A DNA stretch of 64,000 nt from JAOPZW01 sp963789015 (GTDB taxonomy: Bacteria; Actinomycetota; Thermoleophilia; Solirubrobacterales; Solirubrobacteraceae): NCBI GenBank assembly GCA_963789015.1, contig CAWBIU010000001.1, forward strand, positions 186,001 through 250,000. The letters are read 5' to 3'. The notes under the pieces were generated by a model. That model had not been told where the DNA came from, did not search any database, and was given only the letters and a program-made list of their open reading frames with translations. How positions within the stretch are numbered: position 1 is the stretch's first letter; the number at the start of each line of letters is the position of its first letter. Both the position numbers and the translations under genes were made by a program. Shown here in pieces: positions 40,670-48,734 of this stretch.

Positions 40670-41343
40670 TGGCATCCCGGGCGGGCAGAGGCGATCAGCG
40701 GACGGTCGCGCGAGGCGGGCGGCCGCGAGATCCGCACATCGACGCGTCGGTGCGCGCCGCCGCGCTGGACGTGCTCGGCGAGTCGGGCTACGGCGGCCTG
40801 ACGCTCGACGAGGTGGCGCGGCGCGCCCGAACGACGAAGCCCGCGCTCTACCGGCGCTGGCCGGGCCGGCAGCGGCTCGTGCTGGACGCGCTCGCCGAGC
40901 GCCTCGGCCGCGCCCGTGCTCCCGACACGGGGTGCACGCTGTGCGACCTCGACGAGTGCCTCAAGGTCTTCGTGGCCGCGTTCAGGCGGATACCGCCGGG
41001 CGTCATCGGGCCGCTGTACGCCGACTGCGCCGGTGACCCCGAGTTGCGCGAGGCATTCATGTCGGCCCTCTTCGAACCGCCCCGTGCCGCGGTCCGCGAG
41101 ACCCTCGAACGCGCGCATGCGCGCGGTGATCTGCGCGCCGACGTCGACCTCGGGCTGATCCTCGATCTGATCGGCTCGCTCGTTCACTACCGGGCGCTGT
41201 TCGGTCACGCTCCGACGAGCGACCGCGAGATCGAGCGAGCCGTCGAGGCGCTGCTGCGCGGGGTCGCGGTCGACTACCCACAGCTGCTCGAGCACAGCCG
41301 CCGGCTCGAGGCCGAGTCGCGGCTGCATCACCTGCACGCCTGA
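40669..41343 (+). CDS. TetR/AcrR-family regulator
   Basis: A 224-residue regulator. The N-terminal HTH reads VRAAALDVLGESGYGGLTLD followed by EVARRARTTKPALYRRWPGR, the usual TetR pattern ending in YRRW-x-x-R. The C-terminal domain includes the CTLCDLDECLKVFVAAFRR helix of TetR_C-type ligand domains. It converges on the MFS exporter, overlapping its 3' end by 16 bases, and probably controls it. The GTG at 40669 is chosen because a -10 box sits just upstream. Confidence 0.9.
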   Translation: MASRAGRGDQRTVARGGRPRDPHIDASVRAAALDVLGESGYGGLTLDEVARRARTTKPALYRRWPGRQRLVLDALAERLGRARAPDTGCTLCDLDECLKVFVAAFRRIPPGVIGPLYADCAGDPELREAFMSALFEPPRAAVRETLERAHARGDLRADVDLGLILDLIGSLVHYRALFGHAPTSDREIERAVEALLRGVAVDYPQLLEHSRRLEAESRLHHLHA

Positions 41344-42812
41344 GCGCCCGACGCACCGCCCGAGGGCTCGGACCGCGCGATCCTCAGCCGCCGCGGGCAC
41401 GGCGCCTGCTCCCGGGTGCGGGTCCGTGGGGCGCGCAGGCGAAGGGCGAGCAGCGCGGTCAGCACGATCCCGCCGGCGACCACGAGCACGGCCGCGCGCA
41501 GCCCGTCGGCCGTGGCGAGCCGGAGCGACTCGCCCGTGAGCCCGGTCGTCCCCGCGTTCGCGACGAGCACGAGCACGGCCAGGCCCACCGCGGCGCCCAC
41601 CGACGTGCTGGTCGAGACGATCGCCGATGCGACGCCCTGCTCGGCGTCGCGCACGCCCGTCGCGGCGGCGATGAACATCGTCGTGAAGACGACGCCGTCG
41701 GCGGTGCTGAGCGCGACGAGCCCGGGGATCAGCTCCGCGTAGGAGGCGTCGGCGGACATCGTCGACCCCAGCGCGGCCGCCCCGAGGGCCCCGAGCATGA
41801 GGGCCGCCACCAGCGTCGCTCGCAGCCCGATGGCCGTCGCCAGGCGCCCGCCGAGCGCCGACCCCGCGACCACGACCACCGTCGGGAGCAGGAACGCCAC
41901 GCCGGTCTGCAGGGCGTCGAAGCCGTGCACGTCCTGGAAGTAGATGGTGAGGAAGTAGAGAACCGACCCGAACGTCGCCCAGAACAGGAATGCGATGGCC
42001 GCGGCGGTGGCCAGCGTGCGGTTGGCGAGCAGCCGCGGCGGGATCAGCGGGTCCGCGCTACGGCGCTCCACGAGCGCCAGCGTCGCGAGCGCCAGCACGC
42101 CGCCGGCTGCACCGGCCACGACGGTCGGCGAGCCCCACCCGAGCTGCGGGGCCCGGACAAGCGTGAAGACCAGCAGCGTGATTCCGACCGTCGCGCTGAC
42201 GGCGCCGGCAAGATCGATGCGGCGGCTTCGCTCGCGCGGCGGGTCGGCGGGGATCAGCACGAAGGCCAGCAGCACGACCGCGCCGACCAGGGGAACGTTG
42301 ACCAGGAAGACCGCCTCCCAGCCGAACGCCGCCGTGAGCGCGCCGCCCAGCAGGACGCCGACGACGAGCCCGGCAGCGCCGGCGCCGCCCCACACCGCCA
42401 GGGCACGGTTGCGCTCCGGGCCCTCGGCGAACATCGTGTTGACGAGCGACAGGGTCGCGGGAAACACGAGCGCGCCGCCGAGACCCTGGAGTGCGCGCCC
42501 GCCGAGCAGCTGCCCGGTCCCCGTCGCGAGGGCGCCGACAAGCGAGCCCGCGGCGTAGAGGAGCAGGCCGGCAACGAAGATGCGGCGTCGCCCGAGGAGG
42601 TCCGCCGCGCGGCCGCCGAGCAGCAGGAAGCCCGCCGACGCGACGGCGTAGGCGCTGATCACGGACTGCAGCGTCTGGCCCGAGTAGCCGAGCTCGCGCC
42701 CGATCTCGGGCAGTGCGACCACGACGATGTACTGGTCCAGCGAGACGATGAGCATCGCGAAGGCGAGGAGCGCGAGCCGGGCGCCGGGGAGCGTGGTGAG
42801 TGTCGCATGCAT
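41328..42812 (-). CDS. MFS exporter, DHA2 family
   Basis: A 494-residue multidrug-type exporter with about 14 helices. Helix 1 has SLDQYIVVVALPEIGRELG (motif D1), motif A is LLLGGRAADLLGRRRIFVAG, motif C is GAAGLVVGVLLGGALTAAFG, and the late segment RDAEQGVASAIVSTSTSVGA is typical. It overlaps the TetR gene tail to tail and is probably regulated by it. Its 5' region (42813-42943) is shared with the small gene at 42944. The substrate is unknown. Confidence 0.88.
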   Translation of the reverse strand: MHATLTTLPGARLALLAFAMLIVSLDQYIVVVALPEIGRELGYSGQTLQSVISAYAVASAGFLLLGGRAADLLGRRRIFVAGLLLYAAGSLVGALATGTGQLLGGRALQGLGGALVFPATLSLVNTMFAEGPERNRALAVWGGAGAAGLVVGVLLGGALTAAFGWEAVFLVNVPLVGAVVLLAFVLIPADPPRERSRRIDLAGAVSATVGITLLVFTLVRAPQLGWGSPTVVAGAAGGVLALATLALVERRSADPLIPPRLLANRTLATAAAIAFLFWATFGSVLYFLTIYFQDVHGFDALQTGVAFLLPTVVVVAGSALGGRLATAIGLRATLVAALMLGALGAAALGSTMSADASYAELIPGLVALSTADGVVFTTMFIAAATGVRDAEQGVASAIVSTSTSVGAAVGLAVLVLVANAGTTGLTGESLRLATADGLRAAVLVVAGGIVLTALLALRLRAPRTRTREQAPCPRRLRIARSEPSGGASGAQACR

Positions 42813-42943
42813 GAGAGATACGTTCCGTTCCGGACCATATCGTTACATCGCTCAGCCCACGCGCGCGCCCGGCCCGTCGCCGTCTGACGCCGTTCTGCAA
42901 GCTCGCTGTCAGGTCGGCCGGACGCCGTGCGACCCTGCACGAC

Positions 42944-43195
42944 ATGACCGCCGAGCAGCTCGACGCCGCCTTCGACCGCATCGATGCGTTCCTCGCCGTG
43001 CAGACGCCGGGGCCGACGCTCGACGCCGTCAACCTCCTCCAGGAGGCGGTCGGCGTCGACGCGGACGCCCGCGCGATCGTGCGCGAGCGCGTCGCCGCGC
43101 TGGCCAGCGGCGCGCACGCGCCGACGGCCGGCGCCGTCCTGCTCGGCATCCTCGTCGGCCTGTTCGCGGCCGACGAGGACGGTGAGAGCGCCTAG
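42944..43195 (+). CDS. Hypothetical protein (83 aa)
   Basis: An unrecognised 83-residue, acidic, helical protein: MTAEQLDAAFDRIDAFLAVQ, then LDAVNLLQEAVGVDADARAI, and a hydrophobic helix GAVLLGILVGLFAADED near the end. It could be a small membrane-associated or partner protein. The start ATG is well placed and the frame is clean. Its end overlaps the M1 peptidase gene by four bases on the opposite strand. Confidence 0.5.
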   Translation: MTAEQLDAAFDRIDAFLAVQTPGPTLDAVNLLQEAVGVDADARAIVRERVAALASGAHAPTAGAVLLGILVGLFAADEDGESA

Positions 43196-44706
43196 CTCGC
43201 GGGCGCCGGCGCCTCGACGGGGTCGACCGTCCAGTCGGGATGCCCCGGCATCGGCGGCGTCTTCGTTCCGTACAGCCACGACCGCAGGAACGTGGTCAGG
43301 TCGCGGCCGGCGACCTGCGACGCGAGGGCGATGAAGTCGTCCGTCGAGGCCACACCGCCGCGGTGCTGGGTCACCCACGCGCGCTCGAGCCGGGCGAACG
43401 CGTCGTCGCCGATCTCCTGGCGCAGCGCGTAGAGGACGAGCGCCCCGCCGACGTAGACGTTCGGGTTGAACAGGTGCTCGAAGTCGCCGCTCAGCGGGCG
43501 CGCGACGGGACCGAAGTCGGCGCGGAGCTGATCGGCGCCGCTGTACACGACGCGCATCGCCTCATCGACGGTGGCGAGCCCGGGCTCGCCATTCGGCCCG
43601 GCGGTCTCGACCTCCAGGAAGCCACGCTCCTCCGCCCAGGTGAACTCGTACCAGGTGGCGTGGCCTTCGTTGAGCCAGATGTCGCTCCACTCCCAGGGCG
43701 CCACGCTGTCGCCGAACCACTGGTGGGCGGCCTCGTGCATCATCACCGGGTCCCACAGGCCGCGCGGGAAGCTCCGGAAGAGCGTCGTGTCGTAGATCGA
43801 GAGCGTCTGGGTCTCGAGCGCGAACCCGAGATCCACGTCGACCACCAGCGAGCCGTAGACGTCGAACGGATAGTCGCCGACCCGGTCCTCGAGCCAGGCG
43901 AGGTGGTCGAGCTCGACGGCGAGGTTCGGCGTGAGCTCGGCCTGCAGGCGGCGTGGCGTCACGTCGCGGACCACGACCCCCGGATGGCGCCCCGGCGAGG
44001 TCACGGCGAAGTCGCCGACCGCGACCTGCGTCAGCTCGGTGGCCATCGGCTGTCGCTGGACGTAGGTCCAGACCGTGCGCTCGCCGCCGGCCACGCGACC
44101 GACGAGCACGCCGTTGGCAACGGCGGTCGTCCCGGTCGGAACGTCGAGGCGGAACAGGAAGCGGGCCTTGTCGCGCGGGTGGTCGTTCGAGGGGTAGACG
44201 AAGTGCGCGAGGTTCGGCTGAGCCGCCATCGCGGTGCCGTCGGGCGTCGCGACCAGCGCCGTCGACGACGGCACGGCCGGATCGGGCGTCGTCGGGGTGG
44301 CCGTGAAGTGCTTCACCCGGACGACGAACCGCCGCCCCTCGCGCAGCGCCCGCCGCGGCGTGACCACCAGTTCCTCGCCGGCGCGCGTCCACGTCGCGGC
44401 GCGGCCGTTGACCGACACCGCCGTGATCCCGCCGCCGGCGAAGTCGAGGTTGAACCGCGAGAGCGACTGGGTGGCGCGCGCGATCACGGTCGCCGTGCCG
44501 TCGACGGGCTCGGTCGGACTCCCGGTCTCGTAGCGCAGGTCGAGCGTGTAGTGCTCGGCGTCATAGCCACCGTTGCCGAGCGTCGGGTACAGGCGGTCCC
44601 CGATGCCGGCGGCCCCCGGCGTCGCGTCGGTCGAGGCCGAGGCCGCAGGCGCGCCGAGGGCGAGCATGAGCGCGGGCAGGGCGATGGCAAGGCGGTGGCG
44701 GGTCAC
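43192..44706 (-). CDS. Secreted M1-family metallopeptidase
   Basis: A 504-residue exported aminopeptidase-like enzyme. The signal peptide (MTRHRLAIALPALMLALGAP, then AASAS) is followed by an N-terminal beta domain. The catalytic domain has the exopeptidase-type motif GFALETQTLSIYD and the zinc site MMHEAAHQWFGDSV with the downstream Glu in WLNEGHATWYEF. It lacks the long C-terminal helical domain of aminopeptidase N (about 850 aa), as do other short secreted members from actinobacteria. It probably clips N-terminal residues from extracellular peptides. Confidence 0.9.
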   Translation of the reverse strand: MTRHRLAIALPALMLALGAPAASASTDATPGAAGIGDRLYPTLGNGGYDAEHYTLDLRYETGSPTEPVDGTATVIARATQSLSRFNLDFAGGGITAVSVNGRAATWTRAGEELVVTPRRALREGRRFVVRVKHFTATPTTPDPAVPSSTALVATPDGTAMAAQPNLAHFVYPSNDHPRDKARFLFRLDVPTGTTAVANGVLVGRVAGGERTVWTYVQRQPMATELTQVAVGDFAVTSPGRHPGVVVRDVTPRRLQAELTPNLAVELDHLAWLEDRVGDYPFDVYGSLVVDVDLGFALETQTLSIYDTTLFRSFPRGLWDPVMMHEAAHQWFGDSVAPWEWSDIWLNEGHATWYEFTWAEERGFLEVETAGPNGEPGLATVDEAMRVVYSGADQLRADFGPVARPLSGDFEHLFNPNVYVGGALVLYALRQEIGDDAFARLERAWVTQHRGGVASTDDFIALASQVAGRDLTTFLRSWLYGTKTPPMPGHPDWTVDPVEAPAPAS

Positions 44707-44726
44707 CGCGCGACCGTCTCAGTCGG

Positions 44727-44738
44727 CTCACCGGTGAG
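44727..44738. promoter_or_regulatory. 12-bp palindrome CTCACCGGTGAG
   Basis: A perfect palindrome 21 bases upstream of the M1 peptidase start and 34 bases past the nickel permease stop. It may be an operator for the peptidase, or the stem of a short terminator (wider pairing GTCTCA/TGAGAC is also present). Confidence 0.35.
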
Positions 44739-44771
44739 ACAACGCGCGTGTTCGCGCGCGCACGGCGGTCG

Positions 44772-45854
44772 CTACGCCGCGTCGACGGGCAGCGCCAGGC
44801 GCTCCTCGATCCGCCCCAGCCGCCACACCGCGACGGCGACCGCCCACGTCACCACGAAGAGCCCGACCACCGCGTAGCCGACGACGTTGAGGTCGACCGA
44901 CGCCGCGAAGTCCCAGACGGCCCCGCTGAGGCCGAAGCGCTCGGCGACGACCGCGAGCAGCTCGACCGTCCCGATCACGAGCGCGACGACGATCGAGAGC
45001 ACGGTCACCGTGAGGTTGTAGAAGAGCTTGCGCGCCGGGCGCGAGAAGGCCCAGCCGTAGGCGAAGTTCATGAACGAGCCGTCGATCGTGTCGAACAGCG
45101 ACATGCCGGCGGCGAACAGGACGGGCAGGCACAGGATCGCGTACCACGGCAGTCCTGCGCCGGCCGCGCCGCCGGCCAGGAAGAGCAGCGAGACCTCGGT
45201 CGCGGTGTCGAAGCCGAGCCCGAACAGGACGCCGAGCGGATACATCTGCCACGGCCGCCGCACCGAGCGCGTCACCCGCACGAGCAGGCGGCTCATCGGC
45301 CCGCCCGTCTGCACGTGCGCGCCCAGCGCCTCGGCGCCCAGCCGGCCGGCGCGCACGTCGCGGAACACGCGCACGAGCCCGATGAGGATCGCGATGTTCA
45401 TCGCCGCGATGACCCACAGGAACGTGCCCGACACCGTCGGGCCGATCACGCCGGTCATCTGCTGCAGCGCCGAGCTGTCGTCCTGCACGGGCCCGACGAT
45501 CGCCTTCACGCCGACGGAGAGCAGCAGCGCGAGGACGAAGACGACCGTCGAGTGCCCGAGCGAGAAGAAGAAGCCGACGCTGAGCGGGCGCTGGCCGTCG
45601 GCCATGAGCTTGCGCGTCGTGTTGTCGATCGCCGCGATGTGGTCGGCGTCGAAGGCGTGGCGCACGCCGAGCGTGTAGGCCGTCAGCCCGAGCCCGGCCG
45701 TGAACACGCCCGCGCTGCCGAGCGACAGGTGCGCGGGCACGACGAGCCCGAACAGCACGCCGAAGCCGACCACGTGCAGCGTGACGATCACCAGCGCCAT
45801 GCCGCCGACGCCGGTCCACTCGCCGCGCGACAGGGCGCTGCGCACGCGCGTCAC
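44772..45854 (-). CDS. NiCoT-family nickel/cobalt permease
   Basis: A 360-residue membrane protein with about eight helices. The family signature RHAFDADHIAAIDNTTRKL lies in helix 2, where the His and Asp residues coordinate Ni2+. Further signatures are FFSLGHSTVVF and LGFDTATEVSLL in later helices. These high-affinity permeases (HoxN, NixA) bring Ni2+ or Co2+ into the cytoplasm, usually next to a nickel enzyme. Its ATG overlaps the stop of the ureohydrolase gene by four bases, so its synthesis is coupled to that enzyme. This is strong contextual evidence that the enzyme uses nickel. Confidence 0.93.
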   Translation of the reverse strand: MTRVRSALSRGEWTGVGGMALVIVTLHVVGFGVLFGLVVPAHLSLGSAGVFTAGLGLTAYTLGVRHAFDADHIAAIDNTTRKLMADGQRPLSVGFFFSLGHSTVVFVLALLLSVGVKAIVGPVQDDSSALQQMTGVIGPTVSGTFLWVIAAMNIAILIGLVRVFRDVRAGRLGAEALGAHVQTGGPMSRLLVRVTRSVRRPWQMYPLGVLFGLGFDTATEVSLLFLAGGAAGAGLPWYAILCLPVLFAAGMSLFDTIDGSFMNFAYGWAFSRPARKLFYNLTVTVLSIVVALVIGTVELLAVVAERFGLSGAVWDFAASVDLNVVGYAVVGLFVVTWAVAVAVWRLGRIEERLALPVDAA

Positions 45855-47050
45855 GAGAGCCGGATCTGCTCGCGGTCGGGCTCGGCGGGCTTGCGCGACC
45901 CGAGGTGGCCCTCCTCCACCAGCGTCCCGAGGACGTCCATGATCGCCCGGCAGCCGAGCTGCGCGGTCATGTCCGAGACGTCATACGGCGGCGCGATCTC
46001 GACGACCTCCATCCCGCAGATCCCCTCCCGCGCGACCATCCGCAACGCCTTCAGCGCCTCACGCGGGAGCATGCCGCCGGGCTCGGGCGACCCCGTCCCG
46101 GGCACGAAGCCCGCGTCGATCGAATCGATGTCGAACGACAAGAAGACCGCCTCGGCGTCCTTCCACGCGCACTCCAACGCGACCTCGACCGCCTTCTCGA
46201 TGCCGAGCTCCTCGACGTCGGAGATCGTGATCACCGTGCTCTGGCGATCGCGCGCGACCTTCATCCCCGGCCGCGACCCATACCACCCACCGATCCCCAT
46301 CTGCACCAGGTTGCTCGCGGGCGCGTTGGGGATGTTGGAGGCATGAAACCACGGCGTGGTGTGCATCCGCTCGTCCATGTCGCGCTCCTGCATATCGATA
46401 TGGCGATCGAGGTGGATGATCCCGATCTTGCCCTCGATATGCGGCGCGATCGCGCGCACGTCGGGATAGCCGATCGAGTGATCGCCGCCGATCACCACCG
46501 GGAACACGCCCTGCTCATGGACGAAGCTCACGGCGCGATCGATCTGATCAAAGGACTTCTCGATGTTCGACGGGATGACGAAGATGTCGCCCGCGTCGCA
46601 GATGCTCAGCTCCTCGTACAGATCGACCGCCATGTCGGCGTTGTAGGAGTCATACAGCGCCGAGATGCGCCGCACCGCCTGCGGGCCGAAGCGACAGCCG
46701 GCGCGATACGTCGTGCCCATGTCGAACGGGGCGCCGACGATCGCGACCTCGTACTTGCCGACATCGCGGACGTTCTCGACATACGGGGCCTTGAGGAACG
46801 TGTTGATCCCCGCAAACGCCGGCTGCTGACCGCGCGCGAACGTCGAGATCGTCCGGTCGTTGACCGACGGGGCGGCCTCGAGCCCGAGGTCGAGCCCACG
46901 CTCGAGCTGCTCACGCTCACGACGGTCCTTGATATCCGCCAGGCGCTTGAGCGCCTGCATCCCCCGCAACGACTCGCGGTCGATGCCACTCGGCTTCGGC
47001 CCGCCGTGGCGGTGGCCCTTGCCGTTTCCGTGGCTATGGAACATGCCCAT
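45851..47050 (-). CDS. gdmH: Ureohydrolase, candidate nickel-dependent guanidine hydrolase
   Basis: A 399-residue arginase/agmatinase-family protein. Metal ligands: GGDHSIGYPDV (His), LDRHIDMQERDMDERM (Asp, His, Asp) and SFDIDSIDAGFVPGTG (two Asp). The wording LDRHID, with Arg where agmatinases have Ala, and ERMHTTPWFHASN, MEVVEIAPPYDVSDM resemble the Synechocystis Sll1573 group, shown to be a Ni-dependent guanidine hydrolase (guanidine to urea and ammonia). The N-terminal extension has four His in HSHGNGKGHRHGG, a possible nickel-holding tail. It is translationally coupled to a nickel permease and lies downstream of an APC permease. Agmatinase or another guanidino hydrolase remains possible. 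Confidence 0.8.
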   Translation of the reverse strand: MGMFHSHGNGKGHRHGGPKPSGIDRESLRGMQALKRLADIKDRREREQLERGLDLGLEAAPSVNDRTISTFARGQQPAFAGINTFLKAPYVENVRDVGKYEVAIVGAPFDMGTTYRAGCRFGPQAVRRISALYDSYNADMAVDLYEELSICDAGDIFVIPSNIEKSFDQIDRAVSFVHEQGVFPVVIGGDHSIGYPDVRAIAPHIEGKIGIIHLDRHIDMQERDMDERMHTTPWFHASNIPNAPASNLVQMGIGGWYGSRPGMKVARDRQSTVITISDVEELGIEKAVEVALECAWKDAEAVFLSFDIDSIDAGFVPGTGSPEPGGMLPREALKALRMVAREGICGMEVVEIAPPYDVSDMTAQLGCRAIMDVLGTLVEEGHLGSRKPAEPDREQIRLS

Positions 47051-47074
47051 GAGCTCAGCTCTCCTTTCGTGTGA

Positions 47075-48577
47075 TCAGACCGGCTGGCGCTGCTTGGGGA
47101 CCTCGGGCGGCGATGCGTCGCTCCCCGTGCCCTGGAGCGCGGCGCTGGACAGCGCGAACTGGCGGTCGGGCCGGCGGGCGAGGAAGTACGCGAGGCCGGC
47201 GAGACCGAACGCGGCCGTCCCGAGCAGGAACGCCCAGTTCTGCCACCACGGGAGGTCGGTGTAGCGCGGCCAGGCGATGTTGATCAGCTCGAAGGTCAGC
47301 CACGCAGCGGCCGCGACGTTGATCGCCATGCCCCAGCGCCCGGTCACCGCGAACGGCCCGCGGACGTCGCGCCAGCGCCCCGTCAGGCGCAGGTAGAGGG
47401 CGGCCGCGACCGGCGCGAGGAAGCCGACGTAGTACGCGCCGGTCGCGAACGCGACGAGGACGCTGAGCACGTTGGCGTAGGCGAAGGCAATCGACGCGAG
47501 GACGGCGACGAGCAGCGTCGCGTAGACCGGCGAGCGGTTCCACTCGGCCACCTTCGACCACAGCGCCGCGCCCGGGAACATGCGGTCGCGCGAGTAGGAG
47601 AAGACGACCCGCACCGTCGCGCCCTGGACGGCGATGCCGCAGGCGATGAAGGAGGTGACGACGACGATCAGGAACGGCGTCTCGGCCCAGCTGCCGAGCC
47701 CGGCGACGACGGCGGCCGACACCGGGTCGGCCTGCTCGCCCGACACCATGGCGTCGAGGTCCGGGTTGCCGAGGACGAGGGCGAACGCGGCGAGCACGTC
47801 GACCACGCCGACCGCCAGCAGCGAGAGGACGATCGCCTTCGGGACCTGGCGGGCCGCGTCGCGCGTCTCCTCGGCGACGCTCCCGCACGCGTCGAAGCCG
47901 AGGATCACCCACCCCGCGATCGCCACCGCGGCGACGAACGCGGGCAGGTAGCTGCCGCCGTCGGCCACCGCCCCGGTGTCGGTCAGGACGCTCACCGGCT
48001 CCTGGCGGAAGAAGAGGAGCAGCGCGATGGCGATGCCGACGCTGGCGATCGCCTCGCAGGCGATCCCGATGTTGACCGTGAAGCGCAGCAGCTGCAGGCC
48101 GATCACGTTGACCGAGGTCGTGATGGCCATCATCAGCAGGGCGAGCAGGATCGACTGGCCCGTCGTCGGCTCGTCCACGCCGAGCAGCGAGCCGAGGAAC
48201 CCGCCGCCCGCGTAGGCCACCGTCGACAGCGTGAGGATCAGCGCCCAGACGTAGATCCAGCCCGCCCACCAGCCGTAGCGCGGCCCGATCAGGCGGCGCG
48301 ACCACTGGTAGATGCCGCCGGCGATCGGCCAGCGCGCGGCGAGCTGGGCGTAGACGAGCGCCACCAGCAGCTGGCCGGCGATGACGATCGGGACGCTCCA
48401 GACCCACGCCGGGCCCGCGGTCGAAGCGCCGAGCGCGACGACGGTGTACAGGCCGACGATCGGCGAGATGAACGCGAAGCCGATCGCCCAGTTCGTCCAG
48501 AGCCGCAGGACGCGCGGCAGCTCCTGCTTGTAGCCGAACTCCTCGAGCTGGCGTTCGTCGGCCGTGCCCGTGGTCAT
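47075..48577 (-). CDS. APC-superfamily amino-acid/amine permease
   Basis: A 500-residue transporter with about 12 helices. The N-terminal motif FISPIVGLYTVVALGASTAG matches the unwound helix 1 of APC permeases, and RWPIAGGIYQWSRRLIGPRY is the usual loop/helix 3 segment. The late region GFDACGSVAEETRDAARQVP is typical of the GABA/choline-type (ACT) group. It probably imports the substrate of the enzyme encoded 24 bases downstream, such as guanidine or a guanidino compound, but that is inferred from context only. A good -35/-10 pair and an inverted repeat lie upstream. Confidence 0.88.
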   Translation of the reverse strand: MTTGTADERQLEEFGYKQELPRVLRLWTNWAIGFAFISPIVGLYTVVALGASTAGPAWVWSVPIVIAGQLLVALVYAQLAARWPIAGGIYQWSRRLIGPRYGWWAGWIYVWALILTLSTVAYAGGGFLGSLLGVDEPTTGQSILLALLMMAITTSVNVIGLQLLRFTVNIGIACEAIASVGIAIALLLFFRQEPVSVLTDTGAVADGGSYLPAFVAAVAIAGWVILGFDACGSVAEETRDAARQVPKAIVLSLLAVGVVDVLAAFALVLGNPDLDAMVSGEQADPVSAAVVAGLGSWAETPFLIVVVTSFIACGIAVQGATVRVVFSYSRDRMFPGAALWSKVAEWNRSPVYATLLVAVLASIAFAYANVLSVLVAFATGAYYVGFLAPVAAALYLRLTGRWRDVRGPFAVTGRWGMAINVAAAAWLTFELINIAWPRYTDLPWWQNWAFLLGTAAFGLAGLAYFLARRPDRQFALSSAALQGTGSDASPPEVPKQRQPV

Positions 48578-48594
48578 CTCCCCTGCCCTTCTGT

Positions 48595-48620
48595 CACCTG
48601 TTCGGACAGCCAGTCAGGTG
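48595..48620. promoter_or_regulatory. Candidate GntR operator CACCTG-N14-CAGGTG
   Basis: An inverted repeat in the 5' leader of the permease operon, just downstream of its predicted -10 box. It contains ACAGGTG on the minus strand, the same half-site found in the repeat within the GntR promoter at 48698. Confidence 0.45.
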
Positions 48621-48623
48621 GGG

Positions 48624-48653
48624 TTCCTACTCCTCCCGGCCCGGCGCTGTCAA
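48624..48653 (-). promoter_or_regulatory. Predicted promoter of the permease-hydrolase-NiCoT operon
   Basis: On the minus strand, TTGACA (48648-48653) and TAGGAA (48624-48629) are spaced 18 bases apart. The -35 is a perfect consensus. The start codon of the permease lies about 47 bases further, past the inverted repeat. Confidence 0.6.
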
Positions 48654-48695
48654 GCGGCCGCGACCGGCCGCTGAACGGCGATGAGTCCTGTTGTA

Positions 48696-48734
48696 TCGAC
48701 AGGTGGGCAGGGCCTGTCCTATACTCGCCGCGTG
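48696..48734 (+). promoter_or_regulatory. Leaderless GntR promoter containing an inverted repeat
   Basis: -35 TCGACA (48696-48701), an 18-base spacer, -10 TATACT (48720-48725), six bases, then the GTG start at 48732. No Shine-Dalgarno exists, so the mRNA is probably leaderless. The inverted repeat GACAGG-N9-CCTGTC (48698-48718) fills the spacer, so a bound regulator would exclude RNA polymerase: classic autorepression. Confidence 0.7.

Noticed and set aside
48578..48731. Guanidine (ykkC-type) riboswitch before the permease operon
   Set aside because: The short leader lacks the ykkC/mini-ykkC ACGR-loop hairpins; inverted repeats for a protein regulator explain it better. A covariance-model search would settle it.
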